Positions 1 through 6,798 of a DNA stretch of 9,184 bases are shown one piece after another. The notes beneath the pieces were generated by a model. The model searched no databases. It saw only the letters and a list, made by a program, of their open reading frames with translations, and was not told where the DNA came from. The stretch lies in assembly GCA_031278025.1 (NCBI GenBank), contig JAITLF010000108.1:1-9184 (forward strand). Reading direction: 5' to 3'. A program made the position numbers and the translations under genes. Every line of letters starts with the position of its first letter. Positions within the stretch are counted from its first letter, which is position 1. The DNA is from Treponema sp. GTDB taxonomy: Bacteria > Spirochaetota > Spirochaetia > Treponematales > Breznakiellaceae.

Positions 1-342
1 GGAGGTATTGAATTTTTCTGGGGGAGTAAAAACCTGGGAAAGGAGCAGCCAGGAGAAGGCCGCCATAAGGATGCCGGGAAAAACGTAAAAGCTAAGACCA
101 AAACTCACCGTCAGCGTCATGGCGGCGGGACCCAGGGCCCCAAGTATACCGGCCTCCCTGGTGGAGACGGCACCGTTTTTCTTGTTCAGCATGGCAGCGA
201 ACTCAGCGGCCCCCAGAGCGCTCAAGAGGATAACAATGCAGCTTGTGGCTAGATAGCTCCGGTACGGCAGGAATACCACAACAACCATGACGAACGGCAG
301 GGTGATGACGAATAGAAGGATACGCTGGATTAGTTTTTTCAT
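1..342 (-). CDS. cdsA: Phosphatidate cytidylyltransferase (CDP-diglyceride synthase), N-terminal part
   Basis: The gene starts at ATG 342-340 and runs off the left edge, so only the first 114 residues are visible. The product would make CDP-diacylglycerol from CTP and phosphatidic acid in the inner membrane. The visible part is strongly hydrophobic, with membrane segments at about residues 8-26, 32-50, 67-86 and 88-104, as expected for the N-terminal half of this polytopic enzyme. The C-terminal signature and catalytic residues lie outside the window, so identity rests on topology and on position directly after uppS, the usual place of cdsA. The start overlaps the uppS stop by four bases (ATGA) and has no clear ribosome binding site, which suggests translational coupling. 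Another polytopic membrane protein is possible but less likely. Confidence 0.75.
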   Translation of the reverse strand, partial: MKKLIQRILLFVITLPFVMVVVVFLPYRSYLATSCIVILLSALGAAEFAAMLNKKNGAVSTREAGILGALGPAAMTLTVSFGLSFYVFPGILMAAFSWLLLSQVFTPPEKFNTS

Positions 343-1076
343 CCGGTTACGCCGCCATACCGCCGTTCACGGCCCTGAAATCGGGTTACCGTCACGGCAA
401 AGTCTTCTTCCGTAAAATCGGGCCACAGTTTTTTCGAAACCCAGTATTCCGCATAGGCCCCTTCCCACAGGAGGAAGTTACTGATCCGCATTTCCCCGGC
501 GGTCCTGATGATAAGATCCGGATCGGGGATATCGGGGTTGTCCAGGTATTGCCGGAAGGCGGCTTCCGTAAGTTCCCCGCCGGAAGGACGGGCCTCCAAA
601 AGCCGCCGTATCCCCCGGACTATCTCATCCCTGCCCCCGTAATTCAGGGCCAGAATGACCTGCAGCCCCGAAAAATCCCGTGTGTCGTCGCATATCTCCC
701 GAATCTCCCTGGCGATGTCCGGGGGCAGTCCCCGAACATCCCCGGCATGTCGTATCCTAATGCGGTTCCGCCTGAAAAAATCCAGTTCCGCCGCCATGTA
801 CTTTTTTACAAGGCCCATGATAAACCCCACTTCTTCAGCGGTACGCTTCCAATTTTCGGTGGAGAAAACATACAGGGTCAGGTAGGCAATACCCATATCA
901 CTCGCGGCCTTAACAATTTTTTTTGCCGTCTTGAGTCCTTCAAGGTGCCCCTGCGTACGGATTTGCCCATGCCGTACCGCCCAGCGGCCATTACCGTCCA
1001 TGATAACGCCCACATGAGCAGGGAAAGAACCTTCTTCCAGAAAGGGCTTTGAGCCGGCATCTTGTTTAGCGGACAT
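339..1076 (-). CDS. uppS: Undecaprenyl diphosphate synthase (cis-prenyltransferase)
   Basis: A 245-residue protein with every hallmark of the family. MDGNGRWA at 26-33 contains the catalytic Asp27. FSTENW is at 71-76 and LNYGGRDEI at 144-152. The C-terminal block DPDLIIRTAGE followed by R-SNFLLWE-AYAE (about 185-210) contains the diphosphate-binding Arg191, Arg197 and Ser199 and a conserved Glu210. The enzyme condenses isopentenyl diphosphate onto farnesyl diphosphate to give the C55 lipid carrier used in peptidoglycan and glycan export. Length is normal. Its ATG shares one base with the frr stop (TGATG), its stop overlaps the cdsA start, and no strong ribosome binding site precedes it, so coupled translation within the operon is likely. 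Confidence 0.97.
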   Translation of the reverse strand: MSAKQDAGSKPFLEEGSFPAHVGVIMDGNGRWAVRHGQIRTQGHLEGLKTAKKIVKAASDMGIAYLTLYVFSTENWKRTAEEVGFIMGLVKKYMAAELDFFRRNRIRIRHAGDVRGLPPDIAREIREICDDTRDFSGLQVILALNYGGRDEIVRGIRRLLEARPSGGELTEAAFRQYLDNPDIPDPDLIIRTAGEMRISNFLLWEGAYAEYWVSKKLWPDFTEEDFAVTVTRFQGRERRYGGVTG

Positions 1077-1630
1077 CAGTCTTCCATTATTTCTTTTTCT
1101 TTTTCATCCAGAACCTGGTTGATTTTTTCGATAGAGGAATCGGTCAATTTTTGCAATTCGTCAGAATGCCGGCTTTCTTCATCCTCCGTAAGCTCCCCGG
1201 CCTTGAGGATTTTCTTTAGCTCGTCATTGCCGTCCCGCCGGATGTTCCGCACCGCCACCCGGCTTTGTTCCGCCTGGCTTTTGGCGAGCTTGGCAAGCTC
1301 CTTCCGGCGTTCCTCCGTCAGGGGCGGAATGGCGAGCCGGATAACCTTTCCGTCATTGCTGGGATTCAGGGAAAGTTCCGAAGTCCGTATGGCCTTCTCA
1401 ATCTCCCCGATAAGCCCCTTGTCCCAGGGCTGTATCACGATAAGCCGGGCTTCGGGGATGGAAATAGTCGCCACCTGGTTGAGCGGCATTTTATCCCCGT
1501 AACAATCGATCTTTATCTTATCGAACAGGGACGCCGACGCCCGGCCAGTTCTCACTGCAGCAAACCCCTCTTTCAGATTGACGATAGTTTTTTTCATCCG
1601 CTCCTCGGATGAAGAAATAACGTAATGCAT
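1076..1630 (-). CDS. frr: Ribosome recycling factor
   Basis: This 184-residue protein has the normal family length and the diagnostic blocks: EERMKK at 9-14, RTGRAS at 27-32, PWDKG at 68-72, the NPSNDG and PPLTEERRKEL region at about 89-112, and VAVRNIRRD at 125-133 including the conserved Arg132. With EF-G it splits post-termination ribosomes so that subunits can be reused. The start ATG shares one base with the tsf stop (TAATG). An AGGAG about seven bases upstream, inside the end of tsf, supports this start. Many bacteria have pyrH between tsf and frr; here the genes touch and there is no room for it. Confidence 0.98.
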   Translation of the reverse strand: MHYVISSSEERMKKTIVNLKEGFAAVRTGRASASLFDKIKIDCYGDKMPLNQVATISIPEARLIVIQPWDKGLIGEIEKAIRTSELSLNPSNDGKVIRLAIPPLTEERRKELAKLAKSQAEQSRVAVRNIRRDGNDELKKILKAGELTEDEESRHSDELQKLTDSSIEKINQVLDEKEKEIMED

Positions 1631-2481
1631 TAACTATCTCCTACCTTAAAGTACGCATAATCAGCCACGCTTACTGTTGTTCCAAGCTGTTTCCCCGTGT
1701 CAGCGAGAACCTGGGCCACGGTGAATTTTTCGTCCTTTACATACCCTTGTTCCATAAGGCATATATCCGACAGGTATTTATTTACTTTTCCTTTAAGGAT
1801 ATTGTCCAGCACATTGGCGGGTTTTCCCTGGAACTTTTCATCCCCATCCATCTGCTTGCGGAAAATTTCCTCCTGCTCTTTGAGGAAGGCCGCGTCAACA
1901 TGGTCCCGGTCCAGGGCTGCGGGGTTAAACGCCGCGACATGGAGGGCCAGGTTAAAGGCCAGGGCCTTGAATTCCTCCTTTTGAAGGACCTCCGGATGAG
2001 CGGCGCTCAGTTTTACCACGACCCCTATGGCCCCATCCCCATGTATGTACTTAACGAGGTACTCGCCGGTCCCTGCCGTAACCAGATGGACCCGCTTAAG
2101 GCTCATATTTTCCCGAATCTTCGTTGCCAGGTCCGTTACCATGCCCGCAAGCTCTTCATACGGCTCGGCATAGCCCTTTTCCAGGACCCGGTCCGCGACC
2201 GCGTTCCCCAAGGCGATGAATTCAGGGTTTCTGGCTACAAAATCCGTTTCCGACGCCATCTCCACCAAGGCCGCCGTGCTGCCCCCGATCTTTACAAAAA
2301 TCTTGCCCTCATTTGTCGCCCGGTCGGAACGTTTTTCCACCGCCGCAAGCCCCTTTTCCTTCAAGAGCTTCTCCGCACCGGCAAAATCCCCGTCGGTCTC
2401 CACCAGGGCGTTCTTACATTCCATCATACCCGCTCCGGTTTTTTCCCGGAGCTTTTTGACATCTTCTGCGCTAATCCCCAT
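1630..2481 (-). CDS. tsf: Translation elongation factor Ts
   Basis: A 283-residue EF-Ts, the guanine-nucleotide exchange factor for EF-Tu. The N-terminal UBA-like module contains LREKTGAGMMECKNAL (11-26), and the exchange motif TDFVARN lies at 79-85, where Asp80 and Phe81 are the residues known to disturb the Mg-GDP site of EF-Tu. The rest fits the core dimerisation subdomains, including the conserved LALHVAAFNP segment. AAGGAG eight bases before the ATG supports the start. It follows rpsB after a 96-base gap holding a double hairpin, which could tune its expression relative to S2. The stop overlaps the frr start by one base. Confidence 0.97.
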   Translation of the reverse strand: MGISAEDVKKLREKTGAGMMECKNALVETDGDFAGAEKLLKEKGLAAVEKRSDRATNEGKIFVKIGGSTAALVEMASETDFVARNPEFIALGNAVADRVLEKGYAEPYEELAGMVTDLATKIRENMSLKRVHLVTAGTGEYLVKYIHGDGAIGVVVKLSAAHPEVLQKEEFKALAFNLALHVAAFNPAALDRDHVDAAFLKEQEEIFRKQMDGDEKFQGKPANVLDNILKGKVNKYLSDICLMEQGYVKDEKFTVAQVLADTGKQLGTTVSVADYAYFKVGDS

Positions 2482-2536
2482 TTGTCTGACTCCTTAAAAG
2501 GGTTTGTTTATTGAGCCTGTTCCAAAACTAATTGAA

Positions 2537-2567
2537 CGAACCGCAGGTTCGGCGAACCTTTGGTTCG
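2537..2567. repeat. Tandem pair of short palindromes in the rpsB-tsf gap
   Basis: Two near-identical hairpins stand head to tail: CGAACC-GCA-GGTTCG (2537-2551) and CGAACC-TTT-GGTTCG (2553-2567). Arms are identical six-base sequences and only the three-base loops differ; the period is 16 bp. There is no T-run after either, so this is not a canonical intrinsic terminator for rpsB. It may be an mRNA processing or stability element, or a REP-like interspersed repeat, since the same pattern of duplicated small palindromes recurs elsewhere in this window. Confidence 0.75.
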
Positions 2568-2577
2568 AGAACTGCCG

Positions 2578-3474
2578 CTATTCCTTGTCGTAAACTTTAT
2601 CAACATCCACCGGAAGCTCATCATCATCCTCAGCGACAGCTTCCTCAGTTTTCTTTTCATCCACCGGAGCCGCACCGGAAGAATAGGATTCGATGTCGAT
2701 CTCCCGGTCCTCCTCCTTGACGGAGACATCGGTCATGATTTCTTCCAGGTCTTCGTTTTCGTCCCCCAGGGTCTCAATGATCTTGAGCCCCGCCTCGTTA
2801 TCCGCCTCAACCACTGCGTTGGCGACAATCTGGGTAAAGAGGGTGATGGCCCGGATGGCGTCGTCGTTCCCAGGAATGGGGAAATCTATCCCCTCAGGAT
2901 TACAGTTAGTATCCACCACCGCAACAATGGGAATACCCTGCCGCTTGGCCTCCGCCACGGCGATGGCTTCCTTACGGGTGTCAATGATGAAAAGAACGCC
3001 CGGAAGCTCCTTCATTTCTTTTATGCCCCCTAGGTTTTTCTGGAGCTTTGCCCGCTCCTTACCCAGAGACGCAATTTCTTTTTTCGTCAGATTTTCAAAG
3101 GTCCCGTCAATCTCCATCTTTTCCAGTTTTTTAAGACGGAGCAGAGACTTTTTGATGGTTACAAAATTGGTGAGCATACCGCCAAGCCAGCGGTTGTTGA
3201 CGTAAAACATACCGCATCGTTCAGCTTCTTTTTGGATTGCCTGCTGAGCCTGTTTCTTGGTTCCCACAAACAACACGGTCTTGCCCGCCGAAACATTCTT
3301 CCTGACCGCATCGTAGGCGTCTTTGATCGCCTGAATGGTTTTTTGAAGATCGATAATATGGATGCCATTCCGTTCGGCGAAGATGTACTTCTTCATCCGA
3401 GGGTCCCAGCGTTTTACCTGGTGACCAAAATGCACCCCTGATTCCAACAGGCTTTTCATGGTAACTACCGCCAT
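2578..3474 (-). CDS. rpsB: 30S ribosomal protein S2 with a long acidic C-terminal tail
   Basis: A 298-residue S2. Typical blocks in order are [11 protein letters not shown] then [24 protein letters not shown] (about 9-46), [43 protein letters not shown], and [14 protein letters not shown] followed by [11 protein letters not shown]. The protein sits on the 30S subunit near the mRNA exit side and is needed for S1 binding in many bacteria. An upstream in-frame ATG at 3582 would add 36 residues, but the start at 3474 follows GGGAGGA five bases away and gives the standard N-terminus. After the globular core comes a tail of roughly 65 residues rich in Asp and Glu, longer than in the best-known S2 proteins. 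First gene of the operon running to cdsA. Confidence 0.98.
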   Translation of the reverse strand: MAVVTMKSLLESGVHFGHQVKRWDPRMKKYIFAERNGIHIIDLQKTIQAIKDAYDAVRKNVSAGKTVLFVGTKKQAQQAIQKEAERCGMFYVNNRWLGGMLTNFVTIKKSLLRLKKLEKMEIDGTFENLTKKEIASLGKERAKLQKNLGGIKEMKELPGVLFIIDTRKEAIAVAEAKRQGIPIVAVVDTNCNPEGIDFPIPGNDDAIRAITLFTQIVANAVVEADNEAGLKIIETLGDENEDLEEIMTDVSVKEEDREIDIESYSSGAAPVDEKKTEEAVAEDDDELPVDVDKVYDKE

Positions 3475-3650
3475 GTGTTCCTCCCGCGCGCCCTGAAATC
3501 TCCCCTCTCCGCGTTTGCGATTCGCATCGCACGAGATTCCGCCCCGCTTCCATCCGGTCCCCGAACAGGCTGTAGACGGCATCCCTTCGGAAAAGAGCGT
3601 CGTGGCGGCGCCTTCCCTCTATCTCATCCTCCAAAAAGAGGACGGAAAAT
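3475..3650 (-). other. rpsB 5' leader region
   Basis: This stretch between the hairpin after maf and the rpsB start should hold the promoter and leader of the rpsB operon. I find no convincing -35/-10 pair. It contains a small inverted repeat TGCGAT-TCGC-ATCGCA (3516-3531) and a weak one (TCCTC/GAGGA) near 3628-3643. S2 autoregulates its leader in some bacteria; nothing here proves that. The stretch is open in one minus-strand frame but that frame continues into rpsB out of phase and has no homology I recognise. Confidence 0.35.
3480..3485 (-). promoter_or_regulatory. Ribosome binding site deciding the rpsB start
   Basis: On the minus strand GGGAGG lies five bases upstream of ATG 3474-3472. 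The earlier in-frame ATG at 3582 has no comparable site, so 3474 is preferred. Confidence 0.85.
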
Positions 3651-3670
3651 AGGGAGTTCTAAAACTCCCT
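3651..3670 (-). terminator. Intrinsic terminator-like hairpin after maf
   Basis: AGGGAGTT-CTAA-AACTCCCT is a perfect 8-bp stem with a four-base loop, seven bases after the maf stop. On the minus strand it is followed by ATTTTCC, a short and imperfect T-run. It probably separates maf transcription from the rpsB operon, at least partly. Confidence 0.6.
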
Positions 3671-3677
3671 GAACGGG

Positions 3678-4265
3678 TTAGTTCCCGTAAGGATACCCGT
3701 TCTCGCGAAGCATGACATAAAATTCATACATTGGCAAGCCTACGATGGACGTGTAAGACCCCGTGATATGGGAAATAAGACAGGACGCCAGTCCTTGTAT
3801 CTTATACGCCCCCGCAATCCCCTGCCATTCCCCGGTATTGAGGTACCATTCGATTTCGACCTCTGAGAGGGGACTGAAGGTTACGGTACTGACCACCGAG
3901 CGGCAGTCGACAGATTTTTCCCTGCCGTTATAGAGGGCCACTGCGGTAACCACCTCATGATCCCGGCCCTGGAGGATGTTCAGCATATTCCGGGCATCTT
4001 CCCTGGACGACGGCTTTCCAAAGATATTTCCATCCAGCGAGACAACCGTATCGGCGCCGCATATCCAGGGCGGCGCCCGCCCTTGAAGCAGTTCGATAAT
4101 GCAGTTGACCTTTCGTATCGCCAACTCTTCAGTTATCTCCTGAGGACCCCAATTCACATCGTAGTCTTCATTAATGCGGGAAGGCATAATATTAAACGGC
4201 AACCCCATGAGCCGGAAATACTCCTGCCTTCGTAAAGAGCCAGACGCCAAAATGATAGATTCCAT
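3678..4265 (-). CDS. maf: Maf-family nucleoside triphosphate pyrophosphatase
   Basis: A 195-residue Maf protein. Motifs: ASGSLRRQE (7-15) with the phosphate-binding Arg pair, GADTVV (70-75), FGKP (82-85), AGAYKIQG (151-158) and GSYTSIVGLP (169-178). The Gln in the IQG motif places it nearer the YhdE (dTTP/UTP) subfamily than the YceF (m7GTP) subfamily; these enzymes hydrolyse non-canonical or selected NTPs to NMPs and affect septation. The usual Lys in the DKAGAY stretch is replaced (GIAGAY), with a Lys three residues on instead, a small departure. The start at 4265 was chosen over an in-frame ATG at 4295 because GGAGG lies seven bases upstream and the protein then begins directly with the conserved MESIILASGS. 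A promoter lies just upstream. Confidence 0.93.
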   Translation of the reverse strand: MESIILASGSLRRQEYFRLMGLPFNIMPSRINEDYDVNWGPQEITEELAIRKVNCIIELLQGRAPPWICGADTVVSLDGNIFGKPSSREDARNMLNILQGRDHEVVTAVALYNGREKSVDCRSVVSTVTFSPLSEVEIEWYLNTGEWQGIAGAYKIQGLASCLISHITGSYTSIVGLPMYEFYVMLRENGYPYGN

Positions 4266-4286
4266 TACATTCCTCCCTAGGGACGC

Positions 4287-4315
4287 AGTATACACGGTAA
4301 AGCGGGGGAAGTCTC
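4287..4315 (-). promoter_or_regulatory. Candidate sigma-70 promoter for maf
   Basis: On the minus strand GAGACT (4315-4310, three of six matches to TTGACA) is followed after 17 bases by TATACT (4292-4287, five of six). Transcription would begin near 4280, leaving a leader of about 15 bases with the GGAGG site. The strong -10 is persuasive, the -35 is weak. Confidence 0.5.
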
Positions 4316-4337
4316 CCCTTTATGCGGCATGGAGTGC

Positions 4338-4354
4338 GCGGGGAGCTGCCCCGC
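4338..4354 (-). terminator. GC-rich hairpin downstream of gpmI
   Basis: GCGGGG-AGCTG-CCCCGC forms a 6-bp GC stem 54 bases after the gpmI stop. No T-run follows on the minus strand, so it is at best a poor intrinsic terminator. The surrounding gap between gpmI and maf (4266-4407) is very G-rich on the minus strand. Confidence 0.3.
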
Positions 4355-4407
4355 ACCCCGCCGAAGGACCCCGGCCCCCCGGACCCCCGTAAAGAGACGC
4401 CGGGGCT

Positions 4408-6105
4408 TTAGAACTTCAGGACGCTCGTGTCGTAATCCGCCGGGGGCGTGTAGCCCAGAAGCTGTATACACGTAGCCGCTATCGAGCTTATCCCCAGGCC
4501 CTCGTTAAGGGAGCTTGCTCCCAGGGAGCTTGCTCCCAGGGAACCTTCTCCCGCCGTCCGGGGATATTCACCCTTGTATTCGGGATCGTAGATGACGCAC
4601 GGCACGGGGTTCAGACTGTGGCTGGTCTTAGCTTTGGGACTTCCGTCGGCTTTACGGCTTACCGCTCCCGTCTTCTTGTCGTGTTCGAACATATCATCCG
4701 AATTTCCATGATCCGCGGTGATCACCAGAATCCCGCCGGCCTCGTCAACCGCTTTCACGAGCCGGCCCAGTTGTATGTCCATGCCTTCCATGGCACAAAC
4801 CACCGCCTGGTAGATCCCGGTGTGGCCCACCATGTCGCCGTTTGGGTAGTTAAGCCTGATAAAATCGTACTTCCCCGATCCCAGGGCTTCAATCACCCGG
4901 TCGGTAATTTCCGCGCATTTCATCCAGGGCCGCTGTTCAAAGGGAACCACGTCGCTCTTGATCTCCACGTAGTCTTCAAGCGTTTCATCGAACTTGCCGG
5001 TCCGGTTGCCGTTGAAGAAGTAGGTAACATGGCCGTACTTTTGGGTTTCCGAAATCGCCAGGGTTCTGACCCCCGCCGCGGCCAGGTATTCCCCCATGGT
5101 CCGGTCTATGGCCGGGGGGCTTACCAAATAGCGCTTGGGAACGTGGGTATCCCCGTCGTACTCCATCATGCCGGCGTAGCAGACTTTGGGCCGCCTGCCC
5201 CGGTCAAATTTGCCGAAGGCGTCTTCCTCGAAGGCGGCGGTAATCTCCAAGGCCCGGTCCCCCCGGAAGTTGAAGTAGACGACCGAATCCCCGTCTTCTA
5301 TGGCGCCTACCGGCTTTCCGTTCTCGGCTACCACGAATTCCTTAAGGTCCTGATCGATGATGCCGGGAATCTCCTTCCGGCAGGTTTCCACCGCTTCCCT
5401 GGCGCCCGCAAACTGCCGCCCTTCGCCATGAACGTGGACCTTCCAGCCCCGTTCCACCATAGCCCAGTCCGCGCCGTACCGGTCCATGGTGATCCACATG
5501 CGCCCGCCCCCGGAGGCGATGCGGGCGTCAAAGCCGCCGGTATTGGCCGCTTTCAGGAACGCCTCAAAGGGGTCCAGGTATTCCAGGGCGCTGGTTTCGC
5601 CCACATCCCGGCCGTCAAACAGCACATGGACCCGGACCTTCCCTACCCCCGCTTCTTTGGCTTTAAGGATCATGGCTTTAAGGTGATCCAGATGGCTATG
5701 AACATTGCCGTCGGAAAAGAGGCCGATAAAGTGAAGGGCCCCCCCATGCCCCGCGGCGTTGGAAACGATCTCCTGCCACGCGGGACCTTCAAACAGGGCC
5801 CCGGATTCGATGGACAAGGAAACAAGGGCGGCCCCCTGGTTGAAAACCCGCCCGCAGCCCATGGCGTTGTGGCCCACCTCGCTGTTCCCCATGTCGCCGT
5901 CGGAAGGCAGCCCCACCGCCTTTCCGTGGGCCTTGAGTTTTGTATGGGGACTCTTTGATTTAACCGCATCTAAATGGTACATTTTGGCATCCGCGACCGC
6001 ATCGCCTTCGGCATATTTACCGTACCCTACGCCGTCCATGATGACCAGGGTTACCGGCCCCCGGCGGCCCTTCCACGCGGGATTTTTCTTTAAGGCATCA
6101 ACCAT
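4408..6105 (-). CDS. gpmI: 2,3-bisphosphoglycerate-independent phosphoglycerate mutase, long plant-type form
   Basis: A 565-residue enzyme interconverting 3- and 2-phosphoglycerate in glycolysis, using two Mn ions and a phosphoserine. Visible motifs: VIMDGVGYG with metal ligand Asp24; GDMGNSEVGHNAMGCGR with nucleophile Ser75; FSDGNVHSH with His136; FDGRD (163-167); GGGRMWITMDRYGADW; NFRGDRA; ETQKYGHVTYFFNGN; YPNGDMVGHTG; and the C-terminal metal site ITADHGNSDDMFEH with TSHSLNPVP. The motif spelling and length resemble the plant-type branch more than the roughly 510-residue E. coli or Bacillus type. AAGGAG (minus strand, 6116-6111) five bases before the ATG fixes the start. Near residues 523-533 a duplicated palindromic insert reads GASSLGASSL in a loop just before the conserved C-terminal helix. 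Confidence 0.97.
   Translation of the reverse strand: MVDALKKNPAWKGRRGPVTLVIMDGVGYGKYAEGDAVADAKMYHLDAVKSKSPHTKLKAHGKAVGLPSDGDMGNSEVGHNAMGCGRVFNQGAALVSLSIESGALFEGPAWQEIVSNAAGHGGALHFIGLFSDGNVHSHLDHLKAMILKAKEAGVGKVRVHVLFDGRDVGETSALEYLDPFEAFLKAANTGGFDARIASGGGRMWITMDRYGADWAMVERGWKVHVHGEGRQFAGAREAVETCRKEIPGIIDQDLKEFVVAENGKPVGAIEDGDSVVYFNFRGDRALEITAAFEEDAFGKFDRGRRPKVCYAGMMEYDGDTHVPKRYLVSPPAIDRTMGEYLAAAGVRTLAISETQKYGHVTYFFNGNRTGKFDETLEDYVEIKSDVVPFEQRPWMKCAEITDRVIEALGSGKYDFIRLNYPNGDMVGHTGIYQAVVCAMEGMDIQLGRLVKAVDEAGGILVITADHGNSDDMFEHDKKTGAVSRKADGSPKAKTSHSLNPVPCVIYDPEYKGEYPRTAGEGSLGASSLGASSLNEGLGISSIAATCIQLLGYTPPADYDTSVLKF
4508..4542. repeat. Tandem 15-bp palindromic repeat inside gpmI
   Basis: AGGGAGCTTGCTCCC occurs twice in direct succession (4508-4522 and 4523-4537) followed by a partial third copy AGGGA (4538-4542). 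Each unit contains the perfect palindrome GGGAGC-TT-GCTCCC. Being a multiple of three it keeps the gpmI frame and adds five residues per copy (LGASS type) to a surface loop. Confidence 0.9.
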
Positions 6106-6133
6106 AGGAACTCCTTAAGCATGATATTGCCCA

Positions 6134-6163
6134 ACTATACCGGAAAAAAAGAAGGAACGTCTG
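6134..6163 (-). promoter_or_regulatory. Candidate promoter for gpmI
   Basis: On the minus strand TATAGT (6139-6134, five of six matches to TATAAT) lies 18 bases after CAGACG (6163-6158, three of six). Transcription would begin near 6127, about 20 bases before the gpmI ATG, with AAGGAG in between. The -10 is good, the -35 weak. Confidence 0.5.
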
Positions 6164-6290
6164 CCCCTTTTCAGGCCCTCCGTTCTTCTGCCGCCTGCCT
6201 GTTATAGGATTTACCCCAGGATACCGGTCTTCAAAAACCGCAGCCCCCGGCAGAAAAGGCAGCGCCCATAAAAAAAATTTTTGCTGATTT

Positions 6291-6341
6291 GCATTGCACG
6301 CCGCGATGCGTCTATGCCCCGCCTGAAAACGGGGCATAGAC
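6291..6341 (-). terminator. Strong hairpin pair after the split-barrel gene
   Basis: Eight bases after the stop of the upstream gene is a perfect 12-bp stem, GTCTATGCCCCG (6310-6321) pairing with CGGGGCATAGAC (6330-6341), loop eight bases. Directly next to it is a second weaker stem (6291-6309, one mismatch). A run of eight T on the minus strand comes only at 6277-6270, too far for a classical intrinsic terminator, so it may act with processing or Rho. Between it and the gpmI promoter (6164-6290) I see no gene. Confidence 0.5.
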
Positions 6342-6349
6342 TGAATACC

Positions 6350-6751
6350 TTAAAGGGTATACGTTTTCGGGCCTTCGGCAGCGGTGAAAGTCTCTATCGT
6401 TTCCACATCAAGATAAAAAATTTTAAAAACCGGGTTGTCGGGGGTTTTGTAGATTTCTTTAATGCCGGGATTTTCCTCAAGGGCGCGGGTCTTAAGCCCG
6501 ATATCCTCCACAAAAACAGCGCTGCCGTTAACCGACAGCACCAGGGAAAAATCTTTGGCGCAGGTGCAGAAGGATGCCTGCGGGTTTGCCGTCAACTGGG
6601 CATAAACCGATTTCCCGCTGTTGGTACAAAAGTAAACTTTTTTTCCGTCAGCAAAAAGAAACTGGAAGACCCGCGTCTTAACCTTTGCGCCGTCCTGGGT
6701 TGCGAAAACCCCTGCGGGATTTTCCTTAAGAATTGGTTCAAAATTGAACAT
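6350..6751 (-). CDS. Pyridoxamine 5'-phosphate oxidase-like FMN-binding split-barrel protein
   Basis: A 133-residue single-domain protein. NPAGVFATQDG near residue 11, then VFQFLFADGKKVYFCTN, KSVYAQLTANPQASFC, a NGSAVFVED strand and a C-terminal VFKIFYLDVETIE strand match the small PNPOx-like split-barrel family. Members bind flavins (FMN, F420 or haem in relatives) and act as flavin reductases or oxidoreductases; true PdxH is longer, so vitamin B6 synthesis is not implied and the substrate is unknown. GAGGAG six bases before the ATG supports the start. The gene has its own promoter with an operator-like dyad and is closed by a strong hairpin, so it appears to be a single, regulated transcription unit. 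Confidence 0.85.
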   Translation of the reverse strand: MFNFEPILKENPAGVFATQDGAKVKTRVFQFLFADGKKVYFCTNSGKSVYAQLTANPQASFCTCAKDFSLVLSVNGSAVFVEDIGLKTRALEENPGIKEIYKTPDNPVFKIFYLDVETIETFTAAEGPKTYTL

Positions 6752-6774
6752 GCCATACTCCTCAAATGCTTTAT

Positions 6775-6793
6775 TGTAACGTTATATGTTACA
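6775..6793. promoter_or_regulatory. Operator-like dyad TGTAAC-N7-GTTACA
   Basis: A perfect 6-bp inverted repeat with a 7-bp spacer (centre to centre 13 bp) lies immediately downstream of the -10 hexamer of the split-barrel gene, across the expected start site near 6792. Position and symmetry fit a dimeric repressor site. The cognate regulator is not in the window. Confidence 0.6.
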
Positions 6794-6798
6794 CCGCC

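Noticed and set aside
549..1052. A 167-codon plus-strand frame opposite uppS
   Set aside because: Shadow of uppS, without motifs.
3475..3582. An N-terminal extension of rpsB from ATG 3582
   Set aside because: The added 36 residues are not S2-like, and the start at 3474 has a strong ribosome binding site and the standard N-terminus.
4266..4295. A longer maf from ATG 4295
   Set aside because: The extension would overlap the -10 hexamer and the ribosome binding site; MESIILASGS at 4265 is the conserved beginning.
4618..5958. A 446-codon open frame on the plus strand opposite gpmI
   Set aside because: It lies entirely antisense to a gene with full conserved motifs, has no recognisable domain, and is explained by GC-rich codon use on the other strand.
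6098..6337. A 79-codon minus-strand frame between the split-barrel gene and gpmI
   Set aside because: It overlaps the strong hairpin, the gpmI promoter and the gpmI start, and shows no recognisable domain.
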